A stretch of 29,447 nt of DNA from an uncultured Clostridia bacterium (GCA_934233735.1 CAKQGQ010000028.1:1-29447), one strand, 5' to 3'; counted from the first letter of the stretch, positions 14,893 through 23,305 are shown. The notes: a model not told the origin generated them from the letters alone. A program made the numbers and translations.

Positions 14893-17394
14893 TTAAAACT
14901 GCATTTGTTCCTGCTCATTTTTCGCAGGTGTCTTCTCGGCCGTTTCTTCTTTTTCTTCCAATTCTTCGTCGCGAATTACTTTAGCGAGTGCAATGATGTT
15001 AGCATCTTCGCCGACATTCATAATCTTAACGCCCTGCGTTGCTCTTCCGAGTTTGGAAATTTCATTTGCAGCCATACGGATGATAATACCGTCTGAATTA
15101 ATCAGCAAAATATCATCGTCGTCTTCTACTGCCATAGCACCGACAAGCTGTCCTGTTTTTTTGAATTTTGCTTTATCGTAAGTCAAAAGTCCTTTGCCGC
15201 CGCGAACCTGAATCTTATAATCTTCGACTTTTGTTCTCTTGCCGAATCCTTTCTGCGTTACCACCAAAAGTTCCTGCCCCGGTTCAACGAGTTCCATTGC
15301 AACAACTTCATCGTCTTTTTCAAGTTTGATGGCTCTTACGCCGCCTGCGATTCTTCCCATCGGTCTTACATCGTCTTCGGAGAAGCAGATGCACTTGCCG
15401 TGTTTGGTTACGATGATAACATTGTTTGTGCCACTGGTCTGTTTGATTCCGATAAGCTCGTCGCCATCCTTCAGATTCATAGCTATGAGACCGGTCTTTC
15501 TGTTTGTATCAAAGTTTGAAAGTGCGGTTTTCTTGATGGTTCCCTGTTTTGTTACCGCAATGAGGAACTTATCCTCTGCGAATTCCTTAATCGGAATAAC
15601 TGCGGTGATTCTTTCTCTCTGCATTAGATTCAGGAAGTTTACAGCAGGAGTGCCTTTTGCTGTTCTTGTTGCTTCCGGAATTTCATATGCCTTAATCTTA
15701 TGCGCTTTTCCCGTGTTGGTAAAGAACATGAGATAATCGTGCGTCGAGGTCATAATCAGATTCTTTACGAAATCGTTTTCCCTCGTCGTGATTCCGGTTA
15801 CGCCTTTTCCACCTCTTCTCTGCGATTTGTAGGTATCTACCGGAACTCTCTTTATATATCCGAGATGTGTAAGCGTAATGCAGACATTTTCCTCTTCAAT
15901 CAAATCTTCTTCATCAATTTCCGTTTCGTCTGCTTTGATTTTGGTTCTTCTCTTATCACCCCATTTGTCTCTGATTTCAAGAAGTTCCGTCTTTACAACT
16001 CCCATCAGCATGTGTTCATCTTCCAAAAGCTGCGTGTAGTACGCAATCTTCTTTAAGAGTTCCTGATATTCGTTTTCAATCTTCTCTTTTTCCAGACCCT
16101 GCAGTCTGCGCAGCTGCATGTCAAGGATTGCCTGTGCCTGAATTTCGGAAAGTCCGAAGCGCTCCATCAATCTTTCCTTCGCATCGTTGTAGCTGCTTCT
16201 GATAATTTTTATAATTTCGTCGATATTGTCAAGCGCGATTCTGTAGCCCTCTAAGATATGTGCTCTTGCTTCCGCTTTTTTCTTATCGTAAATGGTTCTT
16301 CTGGTTACGACTTCTTTCTGATGTTTCAGATATTCGTCCAGAATTTCACGAAGTGTAAGGATGCGTGGTCTTCCGTCCACGATTGCAAGCATAATCATTG
16401 AAATGCTTTCCTGCATCTGGGTATGCTTGTACAATCTGTTTAAGATAATCTGCGCGTTCGCATCTTTTTTCAGCTCAATAACGATTCGCATACCCTTACG
16501 GTTGGATTCGTCTCTGATTTCGGAAATTCCTTCGATTCTCTTTTCTTTTACAAGATCTGCCATCTTTTCAATGAGTCTTGCCTTGTTTACCTGGTAAGGA
16601 ATTTCGGTTACGATAATCTGCTGTCTTCCTTTGTTTGTTTCTTCAATCTCCGTTACGGCGCGAACAACGACTTTTCCCTGTCCTGTCTTGTACGCCTGTT
16701 TAGCGGAGTTTTTGCCCATGATAATTGCGCCTGTCGGGAAATCCGGTCCTTTTACGATTTTGCATAAATCATCAATCGAACACTCCGGCTCGTCAATAAT
16801 TTTAACCGCTGCATCGATGGTTTCAGCGAGGTTATGCGGCGGAATCGAGGTCGCCATTCCGACTGCGATACCGTTGGAGCCGTTTACGAGCAGATTCGGA
16901 AATCTGGACGGCAAAACGACCGGTTCTTTTTCTTCTCCGTCAAAGTTCGGGATGAAGTCAACCGTTTCTTTGTCAATATCTCTGAGCATCTGCAGTGCAA
17001 GCGGCGTCATTCTCGCTTCTGTATAACGCATTGCCGCAGCACCGTCTCCGTCGACCGAACCGAAGTTTCCGTGTCCGTCAACAAGCTGGTGCCTGATATT
17101 CCAAGGTTGAGCAAGTCTTACCATTGCGTCGTAAATAGAGGAGTCACCATGCGGGTGATATTTACCCATTACTTCACCGACGATACGCGCGGATTTTTTA
17201 TGAGGTTTATCCGGCGTAACGCCAAGCTCGCTCATTCCGTATAAAATTCTTCTGTGTACCGGCTTCAATCCGTCTCTTACATCCGGAAGGGCACGGCTTA
17301 CGATTACGCTCATCGCGTAGTCGATATAGGATTGCTTCATTTCGTCATGAATTTCATGCTGAAGCATTTTTTGATCTTCCAATAAAGTCGTCAT
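14893..17394 (-). CDS. gyrA: DNA gyrase subunit A
   Basis: 833 residues. With GyrB it introduces negative supercoils through an A2B2 complex. The catalytic tyrosine is Y124 in AAAMRYTEARM. The quinolone-determining region reads GDSSIYDA; S85 and D89 align with E. coli S83 and D87, so it looks wild type. The GyrA box QRRGGKG (525-531), which enables DNA wrapping and distinguishes gyrase from topoisomerase IV, is present in the C-terminal beta-pinwheel, together with a related QVRGGKG blade motif. It ends in an acidic tail. It starts 15 nt after gyrB with AGGAAGGGG between, so the two are co-transcribed. Confidence 0.98.
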   Translation of the reverse strand: MTTLLEDQKMLQHEIHDEMKQSYIDYAMSVIVSRALPDVRDGLKPVHRRILYGMSELGVTPDKPHKKSARIVGEVMGKYHPHGDSSIYDAMVRLAQPWNIRHQLVDGHGNFGSVDGDGAAAMRYTEARMTPLALQMLRDIDKETVDFIPNFDGEEKEPVVLPSRFPNLLVNGSNGIAVGMATSIPPHNLAETIDAAVKIIDEPECSIDDLCKIVKGPDFPTGAIIMGKNSAKQAYKTGQGKVVVRAVTEIEETNKGRQQIIVTEIPYQVNKARLIEKMADLVKEKRIEGISEIRDESNRKGMRIVIELKKDANAQIILNRLYKHTQMQESISMIMLAIVDGRPRILTLREILDEYLKHQKEVVTRRTIYDKKKAEARAHILEGYRIALDNIDEIIKIIRSSYNDAKERLMERFGLSEIQAQAILDMQLRRLQGLEKEKIENEYQELLKKIAYYTQLLEDEHMLMGVVKTELLEIRDKWGDKRRTKIKADETEIDEEDLIEEENVCITLTHLGYIKRVPVDTYKSQRRGGKGVTGITTRENDFVKNLIMTSTHDYLMFFTNTGKAHKIKAYEIPEATRTAKGTPAVNFLNLMQRERITAVIPIKEFAEDKFLIAVTKQGTIKKTALSNFDTNRKTGLIAMNLKDGDELIGIKQTSGTNNVIIVTKHGKCICFSEDDVRPMGRIAGGVRAIKLEKDDEVVAMELVEPGQELLVVTQKGFGKRTKVEDYKIQVRGGKGLLTYDKAKFKKTGQLVGAMAVEDDDDILLINSDGIIIRMAANEISKLGRATQGVKIMNVGEDANIIALAKVIRDEELEEKEETAEKTPAKNEQEQMQF

Positions 17395-17409
17395 TTATTT
17401 TCCCCTTCC

Positions 17410-19329
17410 TTATGCGTCAATTGTCGCATACTGTGCGTTGTCTTCGATAAATTTCTTTCTCGGCGGAACTTTGTCGCCCATAAGAGTTGTAAAAATTTCA
17501 TCTGCCGCAGCACTGTCTTCGAGTGTTATCTGTACCAAAGTTCTGTGGTTAAAGTCCATGGTTGTTTCCCATAACTGTTCTGCATCCATTTCACCCAGAC
17601 CTTTGTATCTCTGTATGTCTGCCTTGCCCGGCTTGTCTGCGATTTCTGCCATGAGCTTTGTCTGTTCTTCTTCACTGTATGTGTAGTGAACCTCTTTACC
17701 CTTCTTTACCTGATAAAGCGGTGGCTGGGCAGCATAAACATAACCTTCTTCAATCAAAGGTTTCATGTATCTGTAGAAGAATGTCAAAAGCAGCGTTCTG
17801 ATGTGCGCGCCGTCGACATCGGCATCGGTCATGATGATAATTTTATGATATCTCAGCTTTTCGAGATTGAAATCTTCACCGATTCCGCAGCCGAACGCGG
17901 TAATCATGTTCTTGATTTCTTCCGAACTTAAAATTCTGTCAAGTCTTGCTTTTTCAACATTTAAAATCTTACCTCGAAGCGGCAGGATTGCCTGACGCTT
18001 TCTGTCTCTTCCGTCTTTAGCAGAGCCGCCTGCGGAATCACCTTCGACAAGGAAAATTTCCGAAAGAGCCGGGTCTTTTTCGGAGCAGTCTGCGAGCTTG
18101 CCCGGAAGGGAAAAGCTTTCGAGAGCTCCTTTTCTTCTTGTTAAATCTCTTGCTTTTCTTGCAGCTTCCCTTGCTCTTGCTGCTTTAATACATTTTTCGA
18201 TAATGATTTTTGCCTGAGCAGGGTTTTCTTCAAGGAAAGCCGTAAGGTTTTCGTTCGTTGAAGTTTCAACAAATCCACGGATTTCGGAGTTTCCGAGTTT
18301 CGCCTTTGTCTGACCTTCAAACTGCGGTTCGGAAAGTTTAACCGATACAATCGCCGTTAAACCTTCTCTTACGTCTTCTCCGCTTAATGTGTCGTTATCT
18401 TTTAACACTTTCGATTTCTTTCCGTAATCGTTAAATACCCTTGTAAGAGCACTCTTAAATCCGACGATATGCGTACCGCCGTCGGTCGTGTTAATATTAT
18501 TTGCGTAGCCTAAAATCAGCTCGCTGTAGCTGTCCGTATACTGCATTGCTACTTCGACTTCGCAGGTTTCCTTTACTATTTCAAAATATATAACATCCTG
18601 ATGAAGCGGATCTTTATTTTTATTTATGAATGACACAAATTCCTTAATTCCGCCTTCATAATGATAAGTTTCGCTTCTCTTCTTTCCCTCGCGTTCGTCT
18701 TTGAAGATAATTTTAATTCCTTTATTCAGGAAAGCCATTTCTCTGAGTCTGTGTTCGAGCACATCAAAATCAAAGACTGTTGTTTCAAAGATTTCCGGAT
18801 CCGGCCAAAATGTCGTCTTAGATCCTGTCTTTCTTGATTCACCGATAACTTCGAGCTTAGATACTGTTTTTCCTTTTTCGTAACACTGTTTGTAAATTTT
18901 TCCGTTTCTCTTTATCTCTACTTCCATATGTGTGGAAAGAGCATTTACAACCGATGCACCTACGCCGTGAAGACCTCCGGATACCTTATATCCTCCGCCG
19001 CCGAATTTACCGCCGGCATGAAGAACGGTATGAATAACTTCAACTGCCGGAATGCCCATCTTCGGATGCTTGTCCACAGGCATACCTCTTCCGTCGTCTT
19101 CCACCATGATGGAATTGTCACTCTGAATCGTAACATGAATCGTCTTGCAGTAGCCTGCAAGAGCCTCATCTATACTATTATCAACGATTTCATATACGAG
19201 ATGATGAAGTCCCTTTGGCCCTGTACTTCCGATATACATGCCGGGTCTTTTTCTTACAGCCTCAAGACCTTCTAAAACCTGTATCTGGGCGGCGCCATAC
19301 TGCTCACTTGTTTTCTCTTCTAAGCTCAT
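17410..19329 (-). CDS. gyrB: DNA gyrase subunit B
   Basis: 639 residues. This is the ATPase and TOPRIM subunit of gyrase. The GHKL ATPase domain has E47 (general base) and N51 in VYEIVDNSIDEA, DDGRGMP (78-84) and GGLHGVGASVVNALS (118-132). The TOPRIM metal residues are E429 in FLVEGDSAGGSA and D502/D504 in TDADVDGAH. The C-terminus has the QRYKGLGEMDAEQLWETTM gyrase tail. No long insertion is present, as expected for Gram-positive GyrB. It has its own strong promoter (19377-19405) after the recF terminator and a GGGAG ribosome site, so gyrase synthesis can be set independently of dnaA-dnaN-recF. Confidence 0.98.
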   Translation of the reverse strand: MSLEEKTSEQYGAAQIQVLEGLEAVRKRPGMYIGSTGPKGLHHLVYEIVDNSIDEALAGYCKTIHVTIQSDNSIMVEDDGRGMPVDKHPKMGIPAVEVIHTVLHAGGKFGGGGYKVSGGLHGVGASVVNALSTHMEVEIKRNGKIYKQCYEKGKTVSKLEVIGESRKTGSKTTFWPDPEIFETTVFDFDVLEHRLREMAFLNKGIKIIFKDEREGKKRSETYHYEGGIKEFVSFINKNKDPLHQDVIYFEIVKETCEVEVAMQYTDSYSELILGYANNINTTDGGTHIVGFKSALTRVFNDYGKKSKVLKDNDTLSGEDVREGLTAIVSVKLSEPQFEGQTKAKLGNSEIRGFVETSTNENLTAFLEENPAQAKIIIEKCIKAARAREAARKARDLTRRKGALESFSLPGKLADCSEKDPALSEIFLVEGDSAGGSAKDGRDRKRQAILPLRGKILNVEKARLDRILSSEEIKNMITAFGCGIGEDFNLEKLRYHKIIIMTDADVDGAHIRTLLLTFFYRYMKPLIEEGYVYAAQPPLYQVKKGKEVHYTYSEEEQTKLMAEIADKPGKADIQRYKGLGEMDAEQLWETTMDFNHRTLVQITLEDSAAADEIFTTLMGDKVPPRKKFIEDNAQYATIDA

Positions 19330-19376
19330 ATTAACTCCCTTTTTTCTTTACTTTTACTTATACTCATAGATATATC

Positions 19377-19405
19377 ATTATACCACTAAAATAAAAATAC
19401 TTCAA
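19377..19405 (-). promoter_or_regulatory. Sigma-A promoter of gyrB (extended -10)
   Basis: On the minus strand TTGAAG (19400-19405) and a perfect TATAAT (19377-19382) are separated by exactly 17 nt, with TG one base before the -10 (TGGTATAAT, an extended -10). Transcription should start near 19370, giving a 5' leader of about 40 nt. It probably drives gyrB-gyrA and perhaps the downstream rsbW-sigma-trpS genes. Confidence 0.85.
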
Positions 19406-19407
19406 CT

Positions 19408-19477
19408 AAAAAAGAGGATTTAAACACAATGTGGAGATTTATCATTAAATCATCACAAAACATAGCTTAAATCCTTT
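19408..19477 (-). terminator. Nested-hairpin intrinsic terminator after recF
   Basis: Outer arms GGATTTAA (19416-19423) and TTAAATCC (19467-19474) pair over 8 bp, 11 with adjoining A-U and G-U pairs. Inside them is a second hairpin: GATTTA (19436-19441) and TAAATC (19446-19451) around TCAT, flanked by TGTG (19430-19433) and CACA (19454-19457). In the minus direction the outer stem is followed directly by TCTTTTTT. It lies just upstream of the gyrB -35 box and would insulate dnaA-dnaN-recF from gyrB. The rest of the 188-nt recF-gyrB gap is AT-rich with no further signal. Confidence 0.6.
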
Positions 19478-19517
19478 ATTATTTGTTTTATTTTTTAAAT
19501 TTTAATATCGATATATA

Positions 19518-20618
19518 TTATTCAATAAGACTTACTTTTCCTTTTTCGACATAATAGGTGTTTCCTTTCGGAAGTTTCTCTGTCAAAATTTCCGGAATTT
19601 CCGTAGTCGTGATAAAAAGCTGCACATCTGAAAGTGTTTTTACTAAAAATTCCTGTCGCTCGAAATCCAGTTCACTCATTACATCATCCAAAAGTAAAAT
19701 CGGCATTTCTCCGCTTTCTTCTTTTATGATTGTAATTTCAGCGAGTTTTAAAGAAAGTGCTGCAGTTCTCTGCTGTCCCTGCGAGCCAAAATTCCGCACA
19801 TTAATTTCATCAATAAAAAATTCTAAATCATCCTTATGCGGTCCTTTGGTCGTAGTTCTCTGGCGCATATCATTTTCAAAAGATTTTTTCAGCGCCTGAT
19901 AAAAAATTTCTTCCTGATTTTTTAAATTTTCATCCAATTTAAGATTCGGAGCATAGCGGATTATCATATTTTCGCTTCCATTGGTAATTCCACTGTGTAT
20001 TTTACTGCCGATTTCGGAAATTTTTTTTATGAATTTATCTCTATGATACATAATTGATGCACCGCATGCGGCAAGCTGCATATCCCAAATATCGAGAATG
20101 GACGGATCAACGGTAAATTCTTTCAGATAAGCATTTCTCTGCGTCAAAATTTTTTTATAATTTGAAAGACTTTCGTAATATGCCGGCTTAATCTGACAAA
20201 GCTCACGGTCAATAAATCTTCTTCTTTTTTCCGGCTCGTCTTTCACGATTTTTAAATCTTCCGGCGAAAAGATAACGATATAGACATTTTTTAAAAGCTC
20301 TGAAGTTTTTCTTATCTTGACTCCATCAACCTTGGCATATTTTTTCGAATCTTTATGATAAATGATTTCAACGCTGCCGTCTGTTTCGTCTTTATAAGTA
20401 TAGGCGCATACCTTCGCAAAATTTTTTCCGAATTTTATCAAATCCGAGTCTTTGTTGGTGCGAAAAGATTTTCCAATCGCAGTTACATAAACAGATTCGA
20501 GAAGATTCGTTTTTCCCTGCGCGTTTTTTCCTAAAATAAGGTTTACATTTTTGTCAAAATTAAGACTTAAACTGTCATAATTCCGAAAATCTGTAAGTTC
20601 AATCTTTTTTATATACAT
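19518..20618 (-). CDS. recF: DNA replication and repair protein RecF
   Basis: 366 residues. RecF is an ABC-type ATPase that helps load RecA at gapped DNA and restart forks. Walker A is GKNAQGKT (30-37), the ABC signature is FGSQGQQRTAA (277-287), and Walker B is ILLLDDVMSELD (307-318). The N-terminus MYIKKIELTDFRNY is the family signature. The ATG lies one base after the dnaN stop. No Shine-Dalgarno is visible upstream, so translation probably depends on ribosomes finishing dnaN. The S4-domain gene yaaA, usually between dnaN and recF in Bacillota, is absent. Confidence 0.96.
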   Translation of the reverse strand: MYIKKIELTDFRNYDSLSLNFDKNVNLILGKNAQGKTNLLESVYVTAIGKSFRTNKDSDLIKFGKNFAKVCAYTYKDETDGSVEIIYHKDSKKYAKVDGVKIRKTSELLKNVYIVIFSPEDLKIVKDEPEKRRRFIDRELCQIKPAYYESLSNYKKILTQRNAYLKEFTVDPSILDIWDMQLAACGASIMYHRDKFIKKISEIGSKIHSGITNGSENMIIRYAPNLKLDENLKNQEEIFYQALKKSFENDMRQRTTTKGPHKDDLEFFIDEINVRNFGSQGQQRTAALSLKLAEITIIKEESGEMPILLLDDVMSELDFERQEFLVKTLSDVQLFITTTEIPEILTEKLPKGNTYYVEKGKVSLIE

Positions 20619-20619
20619 T

Positions 20620-21735
20620 TTAATTGTTTGTAATTCTTACCGGAAGTACGAGATACTCGTAGGCTTCCCCTGTAAGCGGTTTTAAAAGACAAGGACTGAT
20701 GCTTGTATTAAAAATCATTAAAATTTCTTCATCTTCAATCGCTTTTAAAGAGTCAATCATATATTTTGAGTTAAAGCCGATAGTTAAATCATCGCCTTCT
20801 TTTGAAATAATGACTTCTTCTTTTACATTTCCTTCTTCCGATTTTGAAGTGATTTCCATGTTGTTTGCTTTCATATCGAGCTTAATCAGATTATTTTTTC
20901 CGACTTTTGCAAGCAGGGAAGCTCTTTCGATACTTTCGAGCAAATCATTTTTATTTACAACCACTCTGCATTTACTGTCTTTCGGAAGTATATTTTTATA
21001 GTCTATAAACTCACCCTCTAAAAGTCTGAGTACAACTTTTGTATCATCAATCACAAAAATGGCTCTCTTTTCGTTAATATAAAGGTCAACATCTCCGCTT
21101 TCCACATCGTTTTCGGAAATAATCTTGCTGATTTCATTCAAAATCTTAGCCGGGATAATGATATTCTGCTCTTTCGCATTGATAATATTTTCTCTTGCGA
21201 CTGCCATTCGGAAACCGTCGAGCGCTACCATATTCAGTGTTTTCTCTTTCATCTCAATTAAAACACCGGTGATAACTCCTCGGGATTCGTCGATGCTTGC
21301 AGCAAAAGAAGTCTTTCTTATCATATCTTTCAAGGTTTCTTTATCGAAAGCAATTCTTTCTCTTGTGTCTACATCAATATTGATATTCGGAAATTCATCG
21401 GAAGGCATTCCTATGATATTAAATTCGGAGCTTGCGCAGGTTATAACAACACTTCCGTCATTATAAGAAATTGTAACATTGCTGTTTGGAAGTTTTCTTA
21501 TAATGTCACCGAAAAGCTTCGCCTGAACGACAACTTCTCCCTCCTCAAAATTTTCAACTTCTACTTTCTTTTCAATACTTAAATCTAAATCAGAAGCTGC
21601 CATCGTCAGCATTCCTTCAGAGGTTACCTTTAATAAGATACCTTTCAGAATAGGAATGGTCGTTCTTGATGTTACAGCTTTCGATACTACATTTAAAGCT
21701 TTTGCTAAACTTTGTTGACTGCAAGAAAATTTCAT
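20620..21735 (-). CDS. dnaN: DNA polymerase III beta subunit (sliding clamp)
   Basis: 371 residues, normal length for three clamp domains. It forms the ring that tethers polymerase III and many repair enzymes to DNA. The N-terminus MKFSCSQQSLAKALNVVSKA and the internal LKGILLKVTSEGMLTMAASDLDLSIE are characteristic, as is the C-terminal LLKPLTGEAYEYLVLPVRI with the hydrophobic peptide-binding pocket segment. GGAGG lies 7 nt before the ATG, and this ribosome site abuts the AT-rich unwinding region of oriC. I could not identify a convincing dnaN promoter in the 173-nt gap; read-through from dnaA is likely. Confidence 0.97.
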   Translation of the reverse strand: MKFSCSQQSLAKALNVVSKAVTSRTTIPILKGILLKVTSEGMLTMAASDLDLSIEKKVEVENFEEGEVVVQAKLFGDIIRKLPNSNVTISYNDGSVVITCASSEFNIIGMPSDEFPNINIDVDTRERIAFDKETLKDMIRKTSFAASIDESRGVITGVLIEMKEKTLNMVALDGFRMAVARENIINAKEQNIIIPAKILNEISKIISENDVESGDVDLYINEKRAIFVIDDTKVVLRLLEGEFIDYKNILPKDSKCRVVVNKNDLLESIERASLLAKVGKNNLIKLDMKANNMEITSKSEEGNVKEEVIISKEGDDLTIGFNSKYMIDSLKAIEDEEILMIFNTSISPCLLKPLTGEAYEYLVLPVRITNN

Positions 21736-21740
21736 AAAAA

Positions 21741-21815
21741 CCTCCGAAAATATTATTTAATAAGATATATTTTTATAGTAATAGTAGTAGTAGGGGCTGT
21801 GGAATCTGTGGATAA
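21741..21815. other. oriC: oriC basal unwinding module: AT-rich DUE, DnaA-trios, GGG cluster, DnaA boxes
   Basis: Reading the plus strand away from dnaN: an almost pure A/T stretch (about 21745-21775), then six consecutive trinucleotides TAG TAA TAG TAG TAG TAG (21776-21793), then GGG (21794-21796), then a degenerate DnaA box TGTGGAATC (21798-21806, 6/9) and a perfect box TGTGGATAA (21807-21815). This is the arrangement described for the B. subtilis basal unwinding system, in which DnaA bound at the boxes extends as a filament over the trios (3'-GAT-5') and melts the adjacent AT-rich DNA. Helicase loading should therefore occur next to dnaN. Confidence 0.88.
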
Positions 21816-21861
21816 GTCCGAAACCCTTTCTTTTTACTGGAAAAATTGTTATTTAAAAGCT

Positions 21862-21898
21862 AAGGATAAGTTTTCTAAATTATCCTTTTTTATCAACA
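21862..21898. other. Inverted repeat and extra DnaA-box-like sites between dnaA and dnaN
   Basis: AAGGATAA (21862-21869) and TTATCCTT (21880-21887) form a perfect 8-bp inverted repeat with a 10-nt spacer, followed on the plus strand by T residues. TAAGGATAA (21861-21869) matches the reverse DnaA box at 7 of 9 positions. TTATCAACA (21890-21898) matches the forward box at 8 of 9. The repeat may be a weak terminator after dnaA, a pair of low-affinity DnaA sites, or both. Confidence 0.5.
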
Positions 21899-21908
21899 GG
21901 CAGAAAAT

Positions 21909-23282
21909 TTATTCCTGAATTTTATCTTTTAAAGTTTCAATCAGGCTTTCAAGAGAAGGATCTCTCTTTATTTCGTCTTCTATTTTATCACAGGCATACA
22001 TGACGGTCGTATAATGTTTGCCGCCGAAATATTCCCCGATTTTCGGAAGCGACAAATCCGTCATATCACGCATTAGATACATGGCAATCTGCCTTGGAAA
22101 TGCAATATTGTTTGTTTTTTTGGAAGATTCTAATTCCGCTAATTTAATTCCATATTGTTTACATACGGTTTTCTTTATTTTTTCCGGTGTAATCGTAATT
22201 TCACCGGTGTTCATTATATCTTTTAAAGTACGTTTTACAAATGTTTTATCCAGTTTTTCCTTTAAAAGATGGGAAAATGAAACACTTCGAGTAAATGCAC
22301 CTTCCAGTTCTCTGATATTATCTTTTATCTTTTCAGCAATTAGGCATACGACTTCATACAAATCATCATCGACTTCAATTCCGAGATTTTCTGCTTTTTT
22401 CATCAAAATTGCAACTCGCGTCTCATAGTCCGGCGGCTGAATATCTGCAAGAAGATTCCATTGGAATCTGGAGCGAAGCCTGTCATCCAGATTGACAAGT
22501 TTATTCGGCGCGCGGTCACCGGAAATGATAATTTGTTTATTTAAATCATAAAGCGTATTAAATGTATGGAAAAATTCTTCCTGTGTGTTTTCTTTTCCTT
22601 CCAGAAACTGAATATCGTCAACCAAAAGCACATCGACCTTCCGGTATTTTGACTTAAATTCGTTCATCTTCTGCTCGGCAATCGCTTTAATCAGTTCATT
22701 TGTAAACATTTCGGAAGAAACATAAAGTACATTCAGTGATGGATTATGCTCTAAGAGATAAATTCCGATTGCGTGCATAAGATGTGTTTTTCCGAGTCCC
22801 GAGCCTCCATATATAAAGAGGGGATTATAAGTTTCGGATGGAGATTCCGCAACGGCAAGCGCAGCAGCATGTGCAAGCTTATTGCTGCTTCCCACAACGA
22901 AATTATCAAAATTAAACTTCGGATTAAATATTTTTTGCTTGTCTAAAATTTTTTTACTGAGCTTCGGTTTTGGTGTATTCTCAGATTTATCCACAGGTTT
23001 TTCATATTCTTCCGATTTTTTTAAAACAATTCGATATTCATCCTTTAAGACGGTTTTAAATGCCATCTGTAGATAAGACATATATCGATTTTTTAAAATG
23101 TTTATTATGAAATCAAAATCAATTTTTTTCGAAGAATTTACCTGAAGATAAACAATATTTAGATCTGTATCTATTTTATAAATACTTAATGGATCTTTAA
23201 ACCAGGTATTATAACTGGCTTCAGTCGTATTTTCTTTAATAAATTTTAAAACCTGTTCCCAAATTTTTTCGTAACTTTCCAT
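21909..23282 (-). CDS. dnaA: Chromosomal replication initiator protein DnaA
   Basis: 457 residues. DnaA binds DnaA boxes and, with ATP, opens the origin and recruits helicase. Domain I is about 1-85, the variable linker II about 90-118, the AAA+ domain III about 119-335 and the DNA-binding domain IV about 345-457. Walker A is GGSGLGKT (159-166), Walker B VLLVDDIQ (218-225), and LDDRLRSRFQW is the sensor/arginine region. The DnaA signature reads GGKHYTTVMYA from residue 420, differing from the usual GGRDHTTVxHA. The ATG has AAGGA at good spacing. Boxes overlapping the upstream promoter suggest autoregulation. Confidence 0.97.
   Translation of the reverse strand: MESYEKIWEQVLKFIKENTTEASYNTWFKDPLSIYKIDTDLNIVYLQVNSSKKIDFDFIINILKNRYMSYLQMAFKTVLKDEYRIVLKKSEEYEKPVDKSENTPKPKLSKKILDKQKIFNPKFNFDNFVVGSSNKLAHAAALAVAESPSETYNPLFIYGGSGLGKTHLMHAIGIYLLEHNPSLNVLYVSSEMFTNELIKAIAEQKMNEFKSKYRKVDVLLVDDIQFLEGKENTQEEFFHTFNTLYDLNKQIIISGDRAPNKLVNLDDRLRSRFQWNLLADIQPPDYETRVAILMKKAENLGIEVDDDLYEVVCLIAEKIKDNIRELEGAFTRSVSFSHLLKEKLDKTFVKRTLKDIMNTGEITITPEKIKKTVCKQYGIKLAELESSKKTNNIAFPRQIAMYLMRDMTDLSLPKIGEYFGGKHYTTVMYACDKIEDEIKRDPSLESLIETLKDKIQE
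22987..22995 (+). promoter_or_regulatory. Perfect DnaA box inside the dnaA coding sequence
   Basis: TTATCCACA lies in the part of dnaA encoding linker domain II (residues about 96-99), where protein sequence is least constrained. A one-mismatch site, TGTAGATAA, lies at 23068-23076. These could extend the DnaA-binding region of the origin into the gene or titrate DnaA. Confidence 0.6.
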
Positions 23283-23305
23283 CTTTCTTCCTTACTGTAT
23301 TTATT

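Noticed and set aside
15239..15736. 165-codon plus-strand frame opposite gyrA
   Set aside because: It is antisense to the conserved gyrA C-terminal domain, Ser/Phe/Leu-rich, with no supporting ribosome site.
16976..17180. Quinolone-resistance substitutions in GyrA
   Set aside because: Ser85 and Asp89 (E. coli 83 and 87) are the wild-type residues.
21776..21793. TAG repeats as a simple microsatellite
   Set aside because: Their position, orientation and neighbours (A/T stretch, GGG, DnaA boxes) match the functional DnaA-trio element better than random slippage.
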